Counted from the stretch's first letter, positions 26,523-38,915 are shown. The stretch: 64,000 nt of DNA from Bacteroidales bacterium (GCA_017962235.1 JAGCVS010000014.1:51317-115316), one strand, 5' to 3'. Notes: generated from the letters alone by a model not told the origin. Made by a program: numbers and translations.

Positions 26523-26594
26523 GCTGTCCGATTCTTTCTACCTTACATTTTTTGTAGTATTTCGCTGCGGTTCCGCTCCGTTGGCAGCAATGCT

Positions 26595-27173
26595 TCAGGC
26601 AATCAGGCGGCCGGAGTCGCTCCAGCCGGGTTGCATTTTGCCGTTGTGGCAGTCGCGGACGAATCTTTCAAGGGCTTTTTTTGCCTGCGGTTCGCGGTTG
26701 GTGTGACGGTAGTGCTGGATGTAGTCTACGCGGATGCGGCGGTAGTTCTCGGGGAAGGCGAGGTAGTTGGCCCAGGCTTGACTGTCGGCTTTGATGGCAT
26801 CGGTTACCCAGTCTTCGAATACGAAGAGGGAGGGGTCCAGATTGGGGGCGACGGCAAGGCCGGCGGGCGTCATTTCACCAAGGGCGATCAGGCGTCGGCA
26901 GCGGATCAGGTTGCGTTCGCACCAGTTGCTGCCTTTGCGGCGGGGGGTGAAGTGCTGGACCGGTTTTCCATCGTCTATGCGTTTCATGGTGCTGTCAATC
27001 CACCCGAAACATAGAGCTACTTCTACTGCATCTATGTAGCTGATAACACCGGGTAACGGGGTCTCGGCACGGTCGACACGCAGCCAGAAATCGGAGACTG
27101 TATTGTGATTCTTCTGGTACCAGCTGTACAGTTCTCCCCGTGTGTGTATGTCAAGCAGGTTGGTGACTTCCAT
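26595..27173 (-). CDS. YdeI/OmpD-associated family protein
   Basis: A 192-residue cytoplasmic protein with the YdeI/OmpD-associated signature: a start resembling ELYSWYQKNHNTVSDFWLR, then AVEVALCFGWIDSTMKRID and FTPRRKGSNWCERN. Members are described as bacteriocin-protection or OmpD-associated proteins, but the biochemical role is unknown. It follows the deoxyribosyltransferase-like gene by 12 bp and could ride on the secA transcript. Confidence 0.82.
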   Translation of the reverse strand: MEVTNLLDIHTRGELYSWYQKNHNTVSDFWLRVDRAETPLPGVISYIDAVEVALCFGWIDSTMKRIDDGKPVQHFTPRRKGSNWCERNLIRCRRLIALGEMTPAGLAVAPNLDPSLFVFEDWVTDAIKADSQAWANYLAFPENYRRIRVDYIQHYRHTNREPQAKKALERFVRDCHNGKMQPGWSDSGRLIA

Positions 27174-27185
27174 GTGGTTGAGGCG

Positions 27186-27614
27186 CTATCCGGCGATGAG
27201 CGAAAGCACTTTGTCTATGGTGTCGGCAACGCCGTGGAAGAGTTTGTACATCAGTTCCGGTTCTTGCATTTCCGGGATGTAGACTATGACTTTGCGGCCT
27301 TTGCCGGCAAGCCAGCCCGCCTCTGTGTGGGCGCTGCGGCCGCAGGGGAGTACCAGAACGCAGGTGTCGGCCCATTCCAGGGCTTCCAGGTCGGCCTGGA
27401 ACTGACGCTCTGCAAGGGGGTGGTGGAGCCCTTCTGCGTATTGGTTGAAGGTCCAGTCGGGGGCGTCAGGGTCTACATCGGTCCAGTGGAAACCGGCACC
27501 GCCGTGAGGCGGATTGCGGAAGTCGTATACTTCGTGACCGGCTTCACGGAGACGATTTACCACTTCCGGGAAGTATGCGTTTCTCCAGCTTGAAGCCACA
27601 TAGATTCTAGCCAT
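27186..27614 (-). CDS. nucleoside 2-deoxyribosyltransferase-like protein
   Basis: A 142-residue Rossmann-like protein of the nucleoside 2-deoxyribosyltransferase superfamily. It begins MARIYVASSWRN, carries WADTCVLVLPCGRSAHTEAGW with a glutamate (Glu98) in the usual catalytic position, and a C-terminal KVIVYI strand. True family members move deoxyribose between bases; many short relatives are uncharacterised nucleotide hydrolases or transferases. It begins 12 bp after secA ends and may be co-transcribed. Confidence 0.75.
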   Translation of the reverse strand: MARIYVASSWRNAYFPEVVNRLREAGHEVYDFRNPPHGGAGFHWTDVDPDAPDWTFNQYAEGLHHPLAERQFQADLEALEWADTCVLVLPCGRSAHTEAGWLAGKGRKVIVYIPEMQEPELMYKLFHGVADTIDKVLSLIAG

Positions 27615-27626
27615 AACACTTTAGGC

Positions 27627-30923
<3,297 letters not shown>

Positions 30924-30939
30924 AGTCTTTTTTGTGAAA

Positions 30940-30974
30940 TAAAGGTGACACATTGTCAGAATGCGCCACCTTTA
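30940..30974 (-). promoter_or_regulatory. stem-loop in the secA leader
   Basis: A 13-bp stem (30940-30952 with 30962-30974, two G-T pairs in the RNA) with a 9-nt loop lies 16 nt before the secA ATG. A -7-like TATTTTTA at 30982-30989 would start RNA just before the hairpin. It may be a 5' stabiliser, a translational control element, or an attenuator between the ferredoxin gene and secA. Confidence 0.4.
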
Positions 30975-31005
30975 CCTCGGGTAAAAATAGCTTTTAAGGA
31001 TTTTT

Positions 31006-31176
31006 CTACTCGTCCTTTACGATTGCGCCCATAGGACATACATCGGCGCAAGCACCGCATTCTGCACACAGATCGGGATCGATGGTATACTTGTCACCTG
31101 CAGAAATAGCGCCTACAGCGCATTCATCGATACAAGTGCCGCAAGCTGCGCAATCATCAGTAATTTTGTAAGCCAT
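31006..31176 (-). CDS. 2x[4Fe-4S] ferredoxin
   Basis: A 56-residue bacterial ferredoxin of clostridial type. Two cysteine sets, CAACGTCIDEC and CAECGACADVCP, bind two 4Fe-4S clusters that pass low-potential electrons in anaerobic metabolism. The open frame runs upstream, but the ATG at 31176 (MAYKITDDCAACG) gives the standard ferredoxin start. It is divergent from the DUF1573 gene and upstream of secA on the same strand. Confidence 0.95.
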   Translation of the reverse strand: MAYKITDDCAACGTCIDECAVGAISAGDKYTIDPDLCAECGACADVCPMGAIVKDE

Positions 31177-31249
31177 AGTTTTAGTTTTATATAGTTTCGT
31201 TAGATTATACAAAGAAAAGCATTTTCTCAAAAATATTGCCAATTAATAG

Positions 31250-31257
31250 TATATTTG
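31250..31257 (+). promoter_or_regulatory. -7 box of the DUF1573-meaB operon
   Basis: TATATTTG matches TAnnTTTG and lies 20 nt before the ATG at 31278. No TTTG is found at 19-nt spacing. Confidence 0.5.
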
Positions 31258-31277
31258 TCCAGAAAAATTGTTGACAG

Positions 31278-32390
31278 ATGATGTTGAAAACTATAATGAC
31301 GGCCTGCGCGATGTTTGTTTCGCTGTTCATGGCGCTCCCCGCCGTGGCCCAGGAAGATGATACCAGGCCGGAAGAGCAAGTGGTCCGTTTTGAAGAGAAG
31401 GTGCACGACTTTGGCGACCTGCTGGTGAGCGACAAAAGCGTCAGCTGCAAGTTTGTGTTCACCAACATCAGCGACAAGCCGATAGTGGTGCACAACGTGG
31501 TTTCAAGCTGCGGCTGCACAGTGCCGGAATGGACCCGCGAGCCCATAAGGCCGGGCGCGACCGGTGCCATCGAAGTCACTTATAAGAATGACCAGGGCGC
31601 ATATCCCTTCAACAAATCCATCACAGCATACATCTCCGGCATAAACCGCCCCGTGGTTCTGCACATCAAGGGAGTGGTCTACAACAAGAAGATGACTCTC
31701 AAGGAGATTTACACCAACATGATAGGCGGGGTGCTGGGCACCCGTGAGAAGACCTTCCTGCTGGGCAACATGTACCAGGGCAAGAGCCGCAGCGACGCGA
31801 CATCCATAGCCAATCTGGGCAAGAAGCCGGTGAAGGTGGAGGCGGTGAGCGACGACCCCGCGCTGACCCTCTCCGTGAGCCCCAATCCCGTGCCGGCGGG
31901 CACCAAGGCGACCCTCTCTTACACGGTGAACACCGCCGTTGGGGAGAAGAAGTGGGGCAAGAGCGAATACACCGGTTATTTCATAATAGACGGCAAGAAG
32001 GCGGACGAGAAGATAAGCGTGGTGGCAGTTATTGCAGACGATTTTGACAACTATACCCAGGCTATGCGAGACAAGGCGCCGGTGCCCGCGTTTGACAAGG
32101 GCTACCTGGATTTGGGAGAGGTGGAAAAGGGCGCCACTGCAGAGCACACAATCGTAATAAAGAATACCGGCAAGAGCCCTCTTGTGATTTACAAGGCCGA
32201 TTCTGACGACGGACGTGCCACCATTCAGACCGCGGCGCCGATAAAGATTGCAGCGGGTAAATCTGCCAACGTAAAATTCACTTATGATACCTCCACCCAG
32301 ACGGGCGAATTTGTGAGCATAATAACTTTCACCACCAACTCGCCGCTGCGTCCTCGTCTGGACTTCTTTATAAACGGTGCAATCAAATAA
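31278..32390 (+). CDS. DUF1573 domain exported protein
   Basis: A 370-residue exported protein. A signal peptide (ACAMFVSLFMALPAVAQ) is followed by a DUF1573 domain with the signature HDFGDLLVSDKSVSCKFVF and SSCGCTVPEW. A second immunoglobulin-like repeat lies near 270-370 (YLDLGEVEKGATAEHTIVI). These ASH/MSP-like folds are abundant in Bacteroidetes and their function is unknown; a role in the periplasm or on the outer membrane is inferred from the signal. meaB starts 2 bp after its stop. Confidence 0.85.
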   Translation: MMLKTIMTACAMFVSLFMALPAVAQEDDTRPEEQVVRFEEKVHDFGDLLVSDKSVSCKFVFTNISDKPIVVHNVVSSCGCTVPEWTREPIRPGATGAIEVTYKNDQGAYPFNKSITAYISGINRPVVLHIKGVVYNKKMTLKEIYTNMIGGVLGTREKTFLLGNMYQGKSRSDATSIANLGKKPVKVEAVSDDPALTLSVSPNPVPAGTKATLSYTVNTAVGEKKWGKSEYTGYFIIDGKKADEKISVVAVIADDFDNYTQAMRDKAPVPAFDKGYLDLGEVEKGATAEHTIVIKNTGKSPLVIYKADSDDGRATIQTAAPIKIAAGKSANVKFTYDTSTQTGEFVSIITFTTNSPLRPRLDFFINGAIK

Positions 32391-32392
32391 CC

Positions 32393-33502
32393 ATGGAAAA
32401 GCAAGGCGATTTCTTTGACGATTACAACAACGATTCTTCTGCCTTGAAGGTGAACGACGGCATCAAGCAGCCGCCGCTGATTAATCCGTATCTGGCCAAC
32501 CGTCCCCCGAGGCGGCAGCGGATAAAGAGTGTGGACGAGTACATGGCGGGCATAGAGGCTGGTGACAATACCATCCTGAGCCAGGCCATAACTCTGGTGG
32601 AGAGCCTTTCTGCGGAGCACCGCAAAGTGGCGGACGAGATTATTGCCCGCTGCCAGAAGATAGCCTCTCAGCGGCAGACCATGCGTATCGGTATCACCGG
32701 TGTGCCGGGAGTGGGCAAGAGCACCTTTATAGAGGCGTTCGGCAGCCATATCACCTCCAAGGGACACAAGCTGGCGGTGCTGGCCATTGACCCCTCCAGC
32801 GAGAAGACCAAGGGTTCCATTCTGGGCGACAAGACCCGCATGGAGACCCTGGTGCGCGACCCTAAGGCGTTCATACGCCCCAGCCCCAGCGCCGGGAGCC
32901 TGGGCGGAGTGGCGCGCCGCACCCGCGAGACCATTTTGCTGTGCGAGGCGGCCGGCTATGACGTAATCTTCATTGAGACTGTGGGCGTGGGACAGAGCGA
33001 GACTGCGGTGCATTCCATGAGCGACTTTTTCCTGCTGCTGATGCTTTCCGGTGCGGGAGACGAACTTCAGGGCATCAAGCGCGGCATTATGGAGATGTCG
33101 GATCTGATAGCCATCACCAAGGCTGACGGCAACAACGTGGAGAAGGCCAGGGTGGCCCGCGGCCTGTATGCCAGCGCGCTGCATCTGTTCCCCCCGACAG
33201 AGTCGGGCTGGGTGCCCACCGCCGTGACATCGTCTGCAGTTACCAAAGAGGGGCTGGACGATATAATGAAAAAGATAGAGGAATACTTCGCGCTGGTTAC
33301 AGCCAACGGTTTCTATATCAAGCGTCGCCGCGAACAGTCGCGTTACTGGATGTACGAAAGCATAAACGAATCGCTCAAGAACATGTTTTACGAGAGCGAC
33401 GTGATAGAGCGGCTGCTGCCCGATTACGAGCAGGCGGTGCTGGAAGGCAAGCTGGATTCTTTTGCGGCCGCAGAAGAGTTGATAGACAAGTACAACAGTT
33501 AG
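32393..33502 (+). CDS. meaB: MeaB, methylmalonyl-CoA mutase-associated GTPase
   Basis: A 369-residue G3E-family GTPase that loads and protects adenosylcobalamin in methylmalonyl-CoA mutase. The P-loop is GVPGVGKS (103-110), followed by AIDPSSEKTKGSILGDKTRM, FIETVGVGQSE and the base-specificity-type AITKADG. The mutase supports the succinate-propionate route common in Bacteroidales; its genes are not in the window. It sits in an operon between a DUF1573 protein and a metal permease, with 2-3 bp gaps. Confidence 0.94.
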   Translation: MEKQGDFFDDYNNDSSALKVNDGIKQPPLINPYLANRPPRRQRIKSVDEYMAGIEAGDNTILSQAITLVESLSAEHRKVADEIIARCQKIASQRQTMRIGITGVPGVGKSTFIEAFGSHITSKGHKLAVLAIDPSSEKTKGSILGDKTRMETLVRDPKAFIRPSPSAGSLGGVARRTRETILLCEAAGYDVIFIETVGVGQSETAVHSMSDFFLLLMLSGAGDELQGIKRGIMEMSDLIAITKADGNNVEKARVARGLYASALHLFPPTESGWVPTAVTSSAVTKEGLDDIMKKIEEYFALVTANGFYIKRRREQSRYWMYESINESLKNMFYESDVIERLLPDYEQAVLEGKLDSFAAAEELIDKYNS

Positions 33503-33505
33503 CCG

Positions 33506-34573
33506 ATGGAGTTTTTCTTTGACGCACTTCTTTCTGCGGTCCTGATTACGGGACTGGTGATTATCATGATGATGCTGCTGGAGTATCTCAACGTTACTTC
33601 TGCGGGTCGCATGGGGGAGGGGTTGCGTCATTCCAGGTTCGGACAGGTGCTGCTGGGCGGCTTCCTGGGGGTGATCCCCGGCTGTGTCGGGGGCTTTGCC
33701 GGGGTGTCGCTCTATTCGCACGGAGTACTCTCTTTCGGCGCCCTGGTGGCCATGCTGATAGCATCTTCCGGCGACGAGGCGTTTGTGATGCTGGCCATGT
33801 TCCCGGGAAAGGCGCTGCTGCTGTTCGGGGTGCTTTTCGTAATCGGCGTTGCTGCGGGTCTGCTGGTGGATCTTTTCAAACCTCACCATCATCATAAAGA
33901 GCATAATCATCACGGCGCATGCGAGGGTCATTTTGATGTGCACAGCGGCGACAGCCAGGGCATAGAGCCTTCATGGAAGAATCTCCGCGGGGCATCGTGG
34001 CGGCGCATAGTGCTGCTCGTGGGCATCGCAGCATTCATAGTCGCACTGGCACTGGGGATGCTGGAGCACGAGCATGAACCCACCGCCGGCGGTCATTTCA
34101 ACATATTCGACGAGTACTGGATCAACCTGGTGTTTGCAGTGTGCTCCCTGTTCGTGCTGTGGTTTACGGCGGTGGGCAGCGACCATTTTGTGGACGGCCA
34201 TCTGTGGAATCATGTGGTAAAGAAGCATCTGCTGCGCATATTCCTGTGGAGTTTCGGAGCGCTGCTGGTGATAGAGGCGGGGATGCATTTCTTTGACCTG
34301 GAGGCGTTGGTAAAGGGCAACATCCCGTTCATTATCCTGATGGCTGTACTTATCGGTCTTATTCCCGAATCTGGCCCCCACCTGATATTCGTAACTATGT
34401 TCGCCGGCGGCCTGATACCTTTTTCAGTACTGCTGGCAAGCAGTATATCGCAGGACGGCCATGCCAGTCTGCCGCTGCTGGCAGAATCCAAATCGGGCTT
34501 TGTGAAGGCAAAGGCGGTGAACGCGCTGGTGGCGGCCATCGCGGGATATGCGCTCTATTTCGCGGGGCTTTAG
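33506..34573 (+). CDS. ArsP_2-family putative metal permease
   Basis: A 355-residue polytopic membrane protein of the putative 10-helix heavy-metal exporter family (ArsP_2; sometimes labelled manganese transporter). Conserved pieces are GVIPGCVGGFAGVSLYSHG, IASSGDEAFVMLAMFPGK, and GLIPESGPHLIFV. A central cytoplasmic or periplasmic loop (127-146) is histidine-rich (PHHHHKEHNHHG), probably metal-binding. The gene follows meaB by 3 bp. The ion is not known from sequence; cobalt would fit the neighbouring B12-dependent chaperone, but that is only inference. Confidence 0.8.
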   Translation: MEFFFDALLSAVLITGLVIIMMMLLEYLNVTSAGRMGEGLRHSRFGQVLLGGFLGVIPGCVGGFAGVSLYSHGVLSFGALVAMLIASSGDEAFVMLAMFPGKALLLFGVLFVIGVAAGLLVDLFKPHHHHKEHNHHGACEGHFDVHSGDSQGIEPSWKNLRGASWRRIVLLVGIAAFIVALALGMLEHEHEPTAGGHFNIFDEYWINLVFAVCSLFVLWFTAVGSDHFVDGHLWNHVVKKHLLRIFLWSFGALLVIEAGMHFFDLEALVKGNIPFIILMAVLIGLIPESGPHLIFVTMFAGGLIPFSVLLASSISQDGHASLPLLAESKSGFVKAKAVNALVAAIAGYALYFAGL

Positions 34574-35514
34574 AACCTCTCCTTTACAGTGTAGTTGTTG
34601 CGTCCGGACGAGTTGCGGGAGATCAGCTCTGCAATGAATCCGGTGAGGAACAGCATCACACCGATTAGCAGGCACACGATGGCGGCGTAGAACAAAGGCT
34701 GATCCGCAACCTGACGGAAGTACAGCCCGCGGCTCTGGCGAATGAGCTTCTCAACTATCAGCCATACGGCGCAGATGAAGCCGGCCAGGAACATCAGGGT
34801 GCCAATCACGCCAAACAGGTGCATGGGCTTGCGTCCGAACTTCTGCAGGAACCAGATGGTCATCAGATCCAAGAAGCCGTTCATGAAGCGCTCCATGCCG
34901 AATTTGCTGGTGCCGTATTTGCGCGCCTGATGCTTCACCACCTTCTCTCCGATGTGGTTGTAGCCGGCATTCTTGGCCAGATAGGGGATAAAGCGGTGCA
35001 TCTCGCCGTACACTTCAATGTCCTTCACAACCTCTTTGCGGTATGCCTTCAGGCCGCAGTTCATGTCGTGCAGCTTGATGCCGGTGACCTTGCGCGCCGC
35101 CCAGTTATATATCTTGGAGGGGATGTTCTTGGTAAGTGCGTTGTCGTAACGTTTCTTCTTCCAACCGGAAACCAGGTCGTAGCCCTCTTCGCGGATCATC
35201 CGCATCATCTCCGGAATCTCGGCGGGGTCGTCCTGCAGGTCGGCGTCCATGGTTACCACAATGTCGCCCTGCGCCGCCTCGAATCCACAGTAGAGGGCGG
35301 CGGACTTGCCCCAGTTGCGGCGGAAGCGGATGCCGTGTATGTTATCGGCTTTCATCGCCTCTATCTTCTGCCAGGAGGCGTCGGTGCTGCCGTCGTCCAC
35401 AAAGATTATCTCGTAGCTGCCCACGGCGCCGCTCAGCGCTTTGCCGATGTGGTCGCGCAGTTCAGCCAGCGATTCCTCTTCGTTGTACAGAGGTATTATT
35501 ATGGAGAGATCCAT
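34570..35514 (-). CDS. DPM1/GtrB-like glycosyltransferase
   Basis: A 314-residue family 2 transferase with a GT-A domain (MDLSIIIPLYNEEESLAEL, FVDDGSTDASW, VTMDADLQDDP) followed by two C-terminal transmembrane helices. This layout is that of enzymes which load a sugar onto polyprenyl phosphate (DPM1, ArnC, GtrB). The product would feed lipid-linked glycan or lipid A modification. It sits 9 bp after a DUF4199 membrane protein, a pairing common in Bacteroidetes. Its stop overlaps the convergent permease gene by a few bases. Confidence 0.9.
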   Translation of the reverse strand: MDLSIIIPLYNEEESLAELRDHIGKALSGAVGSYEIIFVDDGSTDASWQKIEAMKADNIHGIRFRRNWGKSAALYCGFEAAQGDIVVTMDADLQDDPAEIPEMMRMIREEGYDLVSGWKKKRYDNALTKNIPSKIYNWAARKVTGIKLHDMNCGLKAYRKEVVKDIEVYGEMHRFIPYLAKNAGYNHIGEKVVKHQARKYGTSKFGMERFMNGFLDLMTIWFLQKFGRKPMHLFGVIGTLMFLAGFICAVWLIVEKLIRQSRGLYFRQVADQPLFYAAIVCLLIGVMLFLTGFIAELISRNSSGRNNYTVKERF

Positions 35515-35523
35515 GCGTGCGGG

Positions 35524-36054
35524 TTATGCGAGTTCGTCTGTAGTGTCCTTTCCCTCGCCGTTAAAGATATCGTCCTTGCCCTTGATGGAGGAGTTGGCGA
35601 TTGCGGCCACAATCAGGCCGATGATGAAGTCCTTTATGAATGAAGAGAAGAAGGCAATCACGGGGTAGTGGTCCATCATGCTGTCCACAAGGCCCTGCTG
35701 GTCGCTGGGAATCATGCTCAGCGACTGGTTCATGGCTTCGGTTACCTGGTCCATGATGTCTGGGAAGAGCCACTGCAACGCAGCTGCATCGTAAAATGCG
35801 CAGATGAACGATGAGAAGAGCACTACCGCCAGACCAAAGCTGAAGGGTTTCTGTCCGGTGGAAGTATGGTACTGCTTCATGAAGAAGATGAGCAGCCAGA
35901 TGGATGCCACCGTTCTGACTATGAACGACAGTATGTTCAGGAACTGGTTCTGGGTGATGTAGCTAACGGTGTTGCACGCTACTGTGATGAGTGCCAGTAT
36001 CAGGCCCTTTACCGCCGCCTGGCTCCATTTGTTGCCGCTGTTGTTGCCTTCCAT
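35524..36054 (-). CDS. DUF4199 membrane protein
   Basis: A 176-residue membrane protein with about four hydrophobic helices (e.g. AAVKGLILALITVACNTV, VRTVASIWLLIFFMKQY, FSFGLAVVLFSSFICAF) and a polar tail. This fits DUF4199, a Bacteroidetes family of unknown function frequently encoded directly upstream of a GtrB-like glycosyltransferase, as here. A -7 box (TACATTTG, 36082-36089, minus strand) drives the pair. Confidence 0.8.
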   Translation of the reverse strand: MEGNNSGNKWSQAAVKGLILALITVACNTVSYITQNQFLNILSFIVRTVASIWLLIFFMKQYHTSTGQKPFSFGLAVVLFSSFICAFYDAAALQWLFPDIMDQVTEAMNQSLSMIPSDQQGLVDSMMDHYPVIAFFSSFIKDFIIGLIVAAIANSSIKGKDDIFNGEGKDTTDELA

Positions 36055-36081
36055 GGTGTTTTTGCTTTAATTGTGTATCTG

Positions 36082-36117
36082 CAAATGTAATAATTATTCT
36101 TTTTGTTTTTAACTTTG
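36082..36117. promoter_or_regulatory. divergent -7 boxes of DUF4199 operon and thrS operon
   Basis: TACATTTG on the minus strand (36082-36089) serves the DUF4199 gene and TAACTTTG on the plus strand (36110-36117) serves thrS. Both match TAnnTTTG and are 20 bp apart. The plus start site would be near 36124, which argues against the GTG at 36129 and for the ATG at 36153. Confidence 0.6.
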
Positions 36118-36152
36118 CACGATTATAAGTGAACAGACAAAACGATACAGAT

Positions 36153-38087
36153 ATGATTAAGATCACTTTTCCCGACGGCGCCGTAAAGGAGTACGAAAAG
36201 GGTATTACCGCGTATGAGATTGCCATGGGCATCAGCCCCCGCCTGGCTGCGGACGTAATTGTGGCCAGCGTGAACGGCGAGATATACGACCTTGACCGTC
36301 CCATTGTCGCCGACGCGGAACTCAAGCTGCACAAGTGGGAAGACAAAGAGGCCAAGAAGGCCTTCTGGCACTCCTCCAGCCACCTTATGGCGGAGGCGCT
36401 GGAGGCACTCTACCCCGGAATCAAGTTCGGAATCGGCCCCGCGATAGACAACGGTTTCTATTACGATGTGGACCTGGGCGACACCACCATTTCCGATGAG
36501 GATCTCCCCAAGATAGAGGCCAAGATGATGGAGCTGGCGCGCTCCAAGGAGAGTTTTGTGCGCACAGACGTGCCCAAGGCGGAGGCGCTGAAGCGCTTCA
36601 CCGAGAAGGGCGACCAGTACAAGTGCGAACTTATCGGCGGCCTGGAAGACGGCACGATATCGTTCTATACCAACGGTAATTTCACCGACCTGTGCCGCGG
36701 CCCTCACCTGCGCGACACATCCATGATAAAGGCCATCAAGCTGCTCAGCATAGCCGGTGCATACTGGCGCGGAGATGAGCACAACAAGATGCTGACCCGT
36801 ATCTACGGCATCACCTTCCCCAAGAAGAGCATGCTGGACGAATATCTGGCCATGCTGGAAGAGGCCAAGAAGCGCGACCACCGCAAGCTGGGCCGCGAGA
36901 TGGAGCTGTTCACTTTCTCCAACAGGGTGGGACAGGGCCTGCCGCTCTGGCTCCCCAAGGGCGCAGACCTGCGCGGACGCCTGCAGGAGTTCCTCCAGAA
37001 GGTTCAGAAGAAATACGGATACCTGCCCGTAATCACCCCGCATATTGGTAGCAAGGATCTTTACGTGACCAGCGGTCACTGGGCTCACTACGGCGCCGAT
37101 AGCTTCCGCCCCATCACCACTCCGCAGGAGGGTGAGGAGTATCTGCTCAAGCCCATGAACTGCCCCCACCTCTGCGAGATTTACCGCAGCAAGCCCCGCT
37201 CTTACAAGGACCTGCCGCTCCGTTTTGCAGAGTTCGGTACGGTATACCGCTACGAACAGAGCGGTGAGCTGCACGGCCTGACCCGCGTGCGCGGCTTTAC
37301 ACAGGACGACGCCCACCTCTTCTGCCGTCCCGACCAGATCAAGGAGGAGTTCTGCAAGGTTATAGACATTATATTATATGTCTTCAAGACCCTCAAGTTC
37401 ACCGAATTCACCGCACAGGTATCGCTGCGCGACCCCAATAACAAAACCAAGTATATCGGCAGCGACGAGAACTGGGCAAAGGCAGAGCAGGCTATCATAG
37501 AGGCGGCTGCAGAGAAGAATCTCCCCACCGTTGTGGAGCTGGGCGAGGCTGCATTCTACGGCCCCAAGCTGGACTTCATGGTGAACGACGCTCTGGGCCG
37601 CAGCTGGCAGCTGGGTACCATCCAGGTGGACTACAACCTGCCGGAGCGTTTCGAGCTGGAATATGTAGACAGCAACAACTCCAAGTCCCGCCCCGTGATG
37701 ATCCATCGCGCCCCGTTCGGTTCCCTGGAGCGCTTTGTTGCAGTGCTGCTGGAGCACACCGGCGGCAAGTTCCCTCTGTGGCTCGCTCCCGACCAGGTGG
37801 CTATACTGCCGCTGAGCGAGAAATACAACGATTTTGCAAAAAAAGTTTGCGAATTACTTGAAAATTACGAAATTCGCGCCCTAATCGACGACCGTAACGA
37901 GACGATTGGCAAGAAGATACGCGAGAATGAGCTCAAGCACATACCGTTCATTCTGGTGGTTGGAGAGAAGGAAGAGGCAGCCGGAAGTGTGGCTGTGCGC
38001 AAGCAGGGAGGCGAGAATCTTGGCGTCATGAAGGTCGAAGATTTTGCAAACTACATAAGCAGCGCAGTAAAAGAAGAACTTAATTAG
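36153..38087 (+). CDS. thrS: Threonyl-tRNA synthetase
   Basis: A 644-residue class II synthetase. It has an N-terminal TGS domain ([17 protein letters not shown]), the editing domain with the [11 protein letters not shown] motif, a catalytic core with [13 protein letters not shown] (zinc cysteine) and [26 protein letters not shown], and the C-terminal anticodon-binding domain. It is the first gene of a translation operon followed by infC, rpmI, rplT and lepB. The infC Shine-Dalgarno overlaps its stop codon. Confidence 0.98.
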   Translation: MIKITFPDGAVKEYEKGITAYEIAMGISPRLAADVIVASVNGEIYDLDRPIVADAELKLHKWEDKEAKKAFWHSSSHLMAEALEALYPGIKFGIGPAIDNGFYYDVDLGDTTISDEDLPKIEAKMMELARSKESFVRTDVPKAEALKRFTEKGDQYKCELIGGLEDGTISFYTNGNFTDLCRGPHLRDTSMIKAIKLLSIAGAYWRGDEHNKMLTRIYGITFPKKSMLDEYLAMLEEAKKRDHRKLGREMELFTFSNRVGQGLPLWLPKGADLRGRLQEFLQKVQKKYGYLPVITPHIGSKDLYVTSGHWAHYGADSFRPITTPQEGEEYLLKPMNCPHLCEIYRSKPRSYKDLPLRFAEFGTVYRYEQSGELHGLTRVRGFTQDDAHLFCRPDQIKEEFCKVIDIILYVFKTLKFTEFTAQVSLRDPNNKTKYIGSDENWAKAEQAIIEAAAEKNLPTVVELGEAAFYGPKLDFMVNDALGRSWQLGTIQVDYNLPERFELEYVDSNNSKSRPVMIHRAPFGSLERFVAVLLEHTGGKFPLWLAPDQVAILPLSEKYNDFAKKVCELLENYEIRALIDDRNETIGKKIRENELKHIPFILVVGEKEEAAGSVAVRKQGGENLGVMKVEDFANYISSAVKEELN

Positions 38088-38091
38088 GAGG
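38086..38091 (+). promoter_or_regulatory. strong Shine-Dalgarno site of infC
   Basis: AGGAGG begins inside the thrS stop codon and ends 8 nt before an ATA codon at 38100. Such a strong site is unusual in a phylum that mostly starts translation without one, and it decides the infC start. Confidence 0.75.
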
Positions 38092-38099
38092 ACACAACT

Positions 38100-38690
38100 A
38101 TAGCAAACTCAAATTACCGCCCGCCCAAGCCGAAACCGGCTCCGCGGAAGCCCCAGCAGGGACGTCAGACCAGAGACGATGACGACCACAGGGTAAATGA
38201 GCAAATTACTGCGCCGCAAGTGAGAGTAGTGGGGGACAATGTTCCCGAGCAGGGTGTTTATCCCCTGGCCAAGGCTCTCGCGATGGCTGCCGAGCTTGAG
38301 CTGGACCTGGTGGAGATAGCTCCCACCGCCGTCCCGCCCGTCTGCAAGATAATTGACTATCAGAAGTTCAAATATCAGCAGCGCAAGAAGCTCAAGGAGC
38401 AGAAGGCAAACGCCTCCAAGGTGGTCATCAAGGAGATACGCTTCGGCCCGCAGACAGACGAGCACGACTTCAACTTCAAGCTCAAGCATGCGCAGAGCTT
38501 TTTGCAGGAAGGGTGCAAAGTAAAGGCATACGTCTTCTTCCGCGGCCGTTCGATTCTCTTCTCGGAGCAGGGAGAAAAGTTGCTGCTCAGGTTTGCAGTT
38601 GAGTTGGAAGACTATGGCAAGGCAGAACAGATGCCTAAGCTGGAGGGCAAGAGAATGATTATGATGATTGCCCCCGTTAAGAAGAAATAG
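38100..38690 (+). CDS. infC: Translation initiation factor IF-3, ATA start
   Basis: A 196-residue initiation factor that keeps ribosomal subunits apart and checks start codons. The N-domain [16 protein letters not shown] and the C-domain [19 protein letters not shown] are typical. The conserved VNEQI lies upstream of the only GTG (38220), so that start would cut off part of the N-domain. No in-frame ATG exists between the thrS stop and this region. The ATA at 38100, 8 nt after AGGAGG, gives a basic N-terminal tail ([16 protein letters not shown]) as in related IF-3 proteins. Rare start codons (AUU in E. coli) let IF-3 repress its own translation, and the same control is inferred here. Confidence 0.9.
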   Translation: MANSNYRPPKPKPAPRKPQQGRQTRDDDDHRVNEQITAPQVRVVGDNVPEQGVYPLAKALAMAAELELDLVEIAPTAVPPVCKIIDYQKFKYQQRKKLKEQKANASKVVIKEIRFGPQTDEHDFNFKLKHAQSFLQEGCKVKAYVFFRGRSILFSEQGEKLLLRFAVELEDYGKAEQMPKLEGKRMIMMIAPVKKK

Positions 38691-38720
38691 AGTTTAATGA
38701 CCATTTAAAAGAATAGAAAA

Positions 38721-38915
38721 ATGCCTAAAATGAAAACCAATTCCGGTTCAAAGAAGCGTTTCACGCTCACCGGATCGGGAAAGATCAAGAGAAGACACGC
38801 TTATCACAGCCACATTCTCACTAAGAAGACCAAAAAACAGAAACGCAATCTCGACCACTTCGCAATCGTTGACACTGTGGACGTGAAGAGAATCAAAGAG
38901 TTGTTGGTCAGGTAA
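38721..38915 (+). CDS. rpmI: 50S ribosomal protein L35
   Basis: A 64-residue basic protein. [20 protein letters not shown] and [19 protein letters not shown] are the L35 signature. It lies between infC and rplT in the classical IF3-L35-L20 operon. The autoregulatory site for L20 seen in other phyla is not obvious here. Confidence 0.98.
   Translation: MPKMKTNSGSKKRFTLTGSGKIKRRHAYHSHILTKKTKKQKRNLDHFAIVDTVDVKRIKELLVR

Noticed and set aside
32282..33943. 553-codon open frame antisense to meaB and the permease
   Set aside because: Spans two well-supported genes on the other strand and has no domain.
38220..38690. IF-3 starting at GTG 38220
   Set aside because: It would remove the conserved VNEQI segment of the N-domain and ignores the AGGAGG site; the ATA at 38100 fits better.
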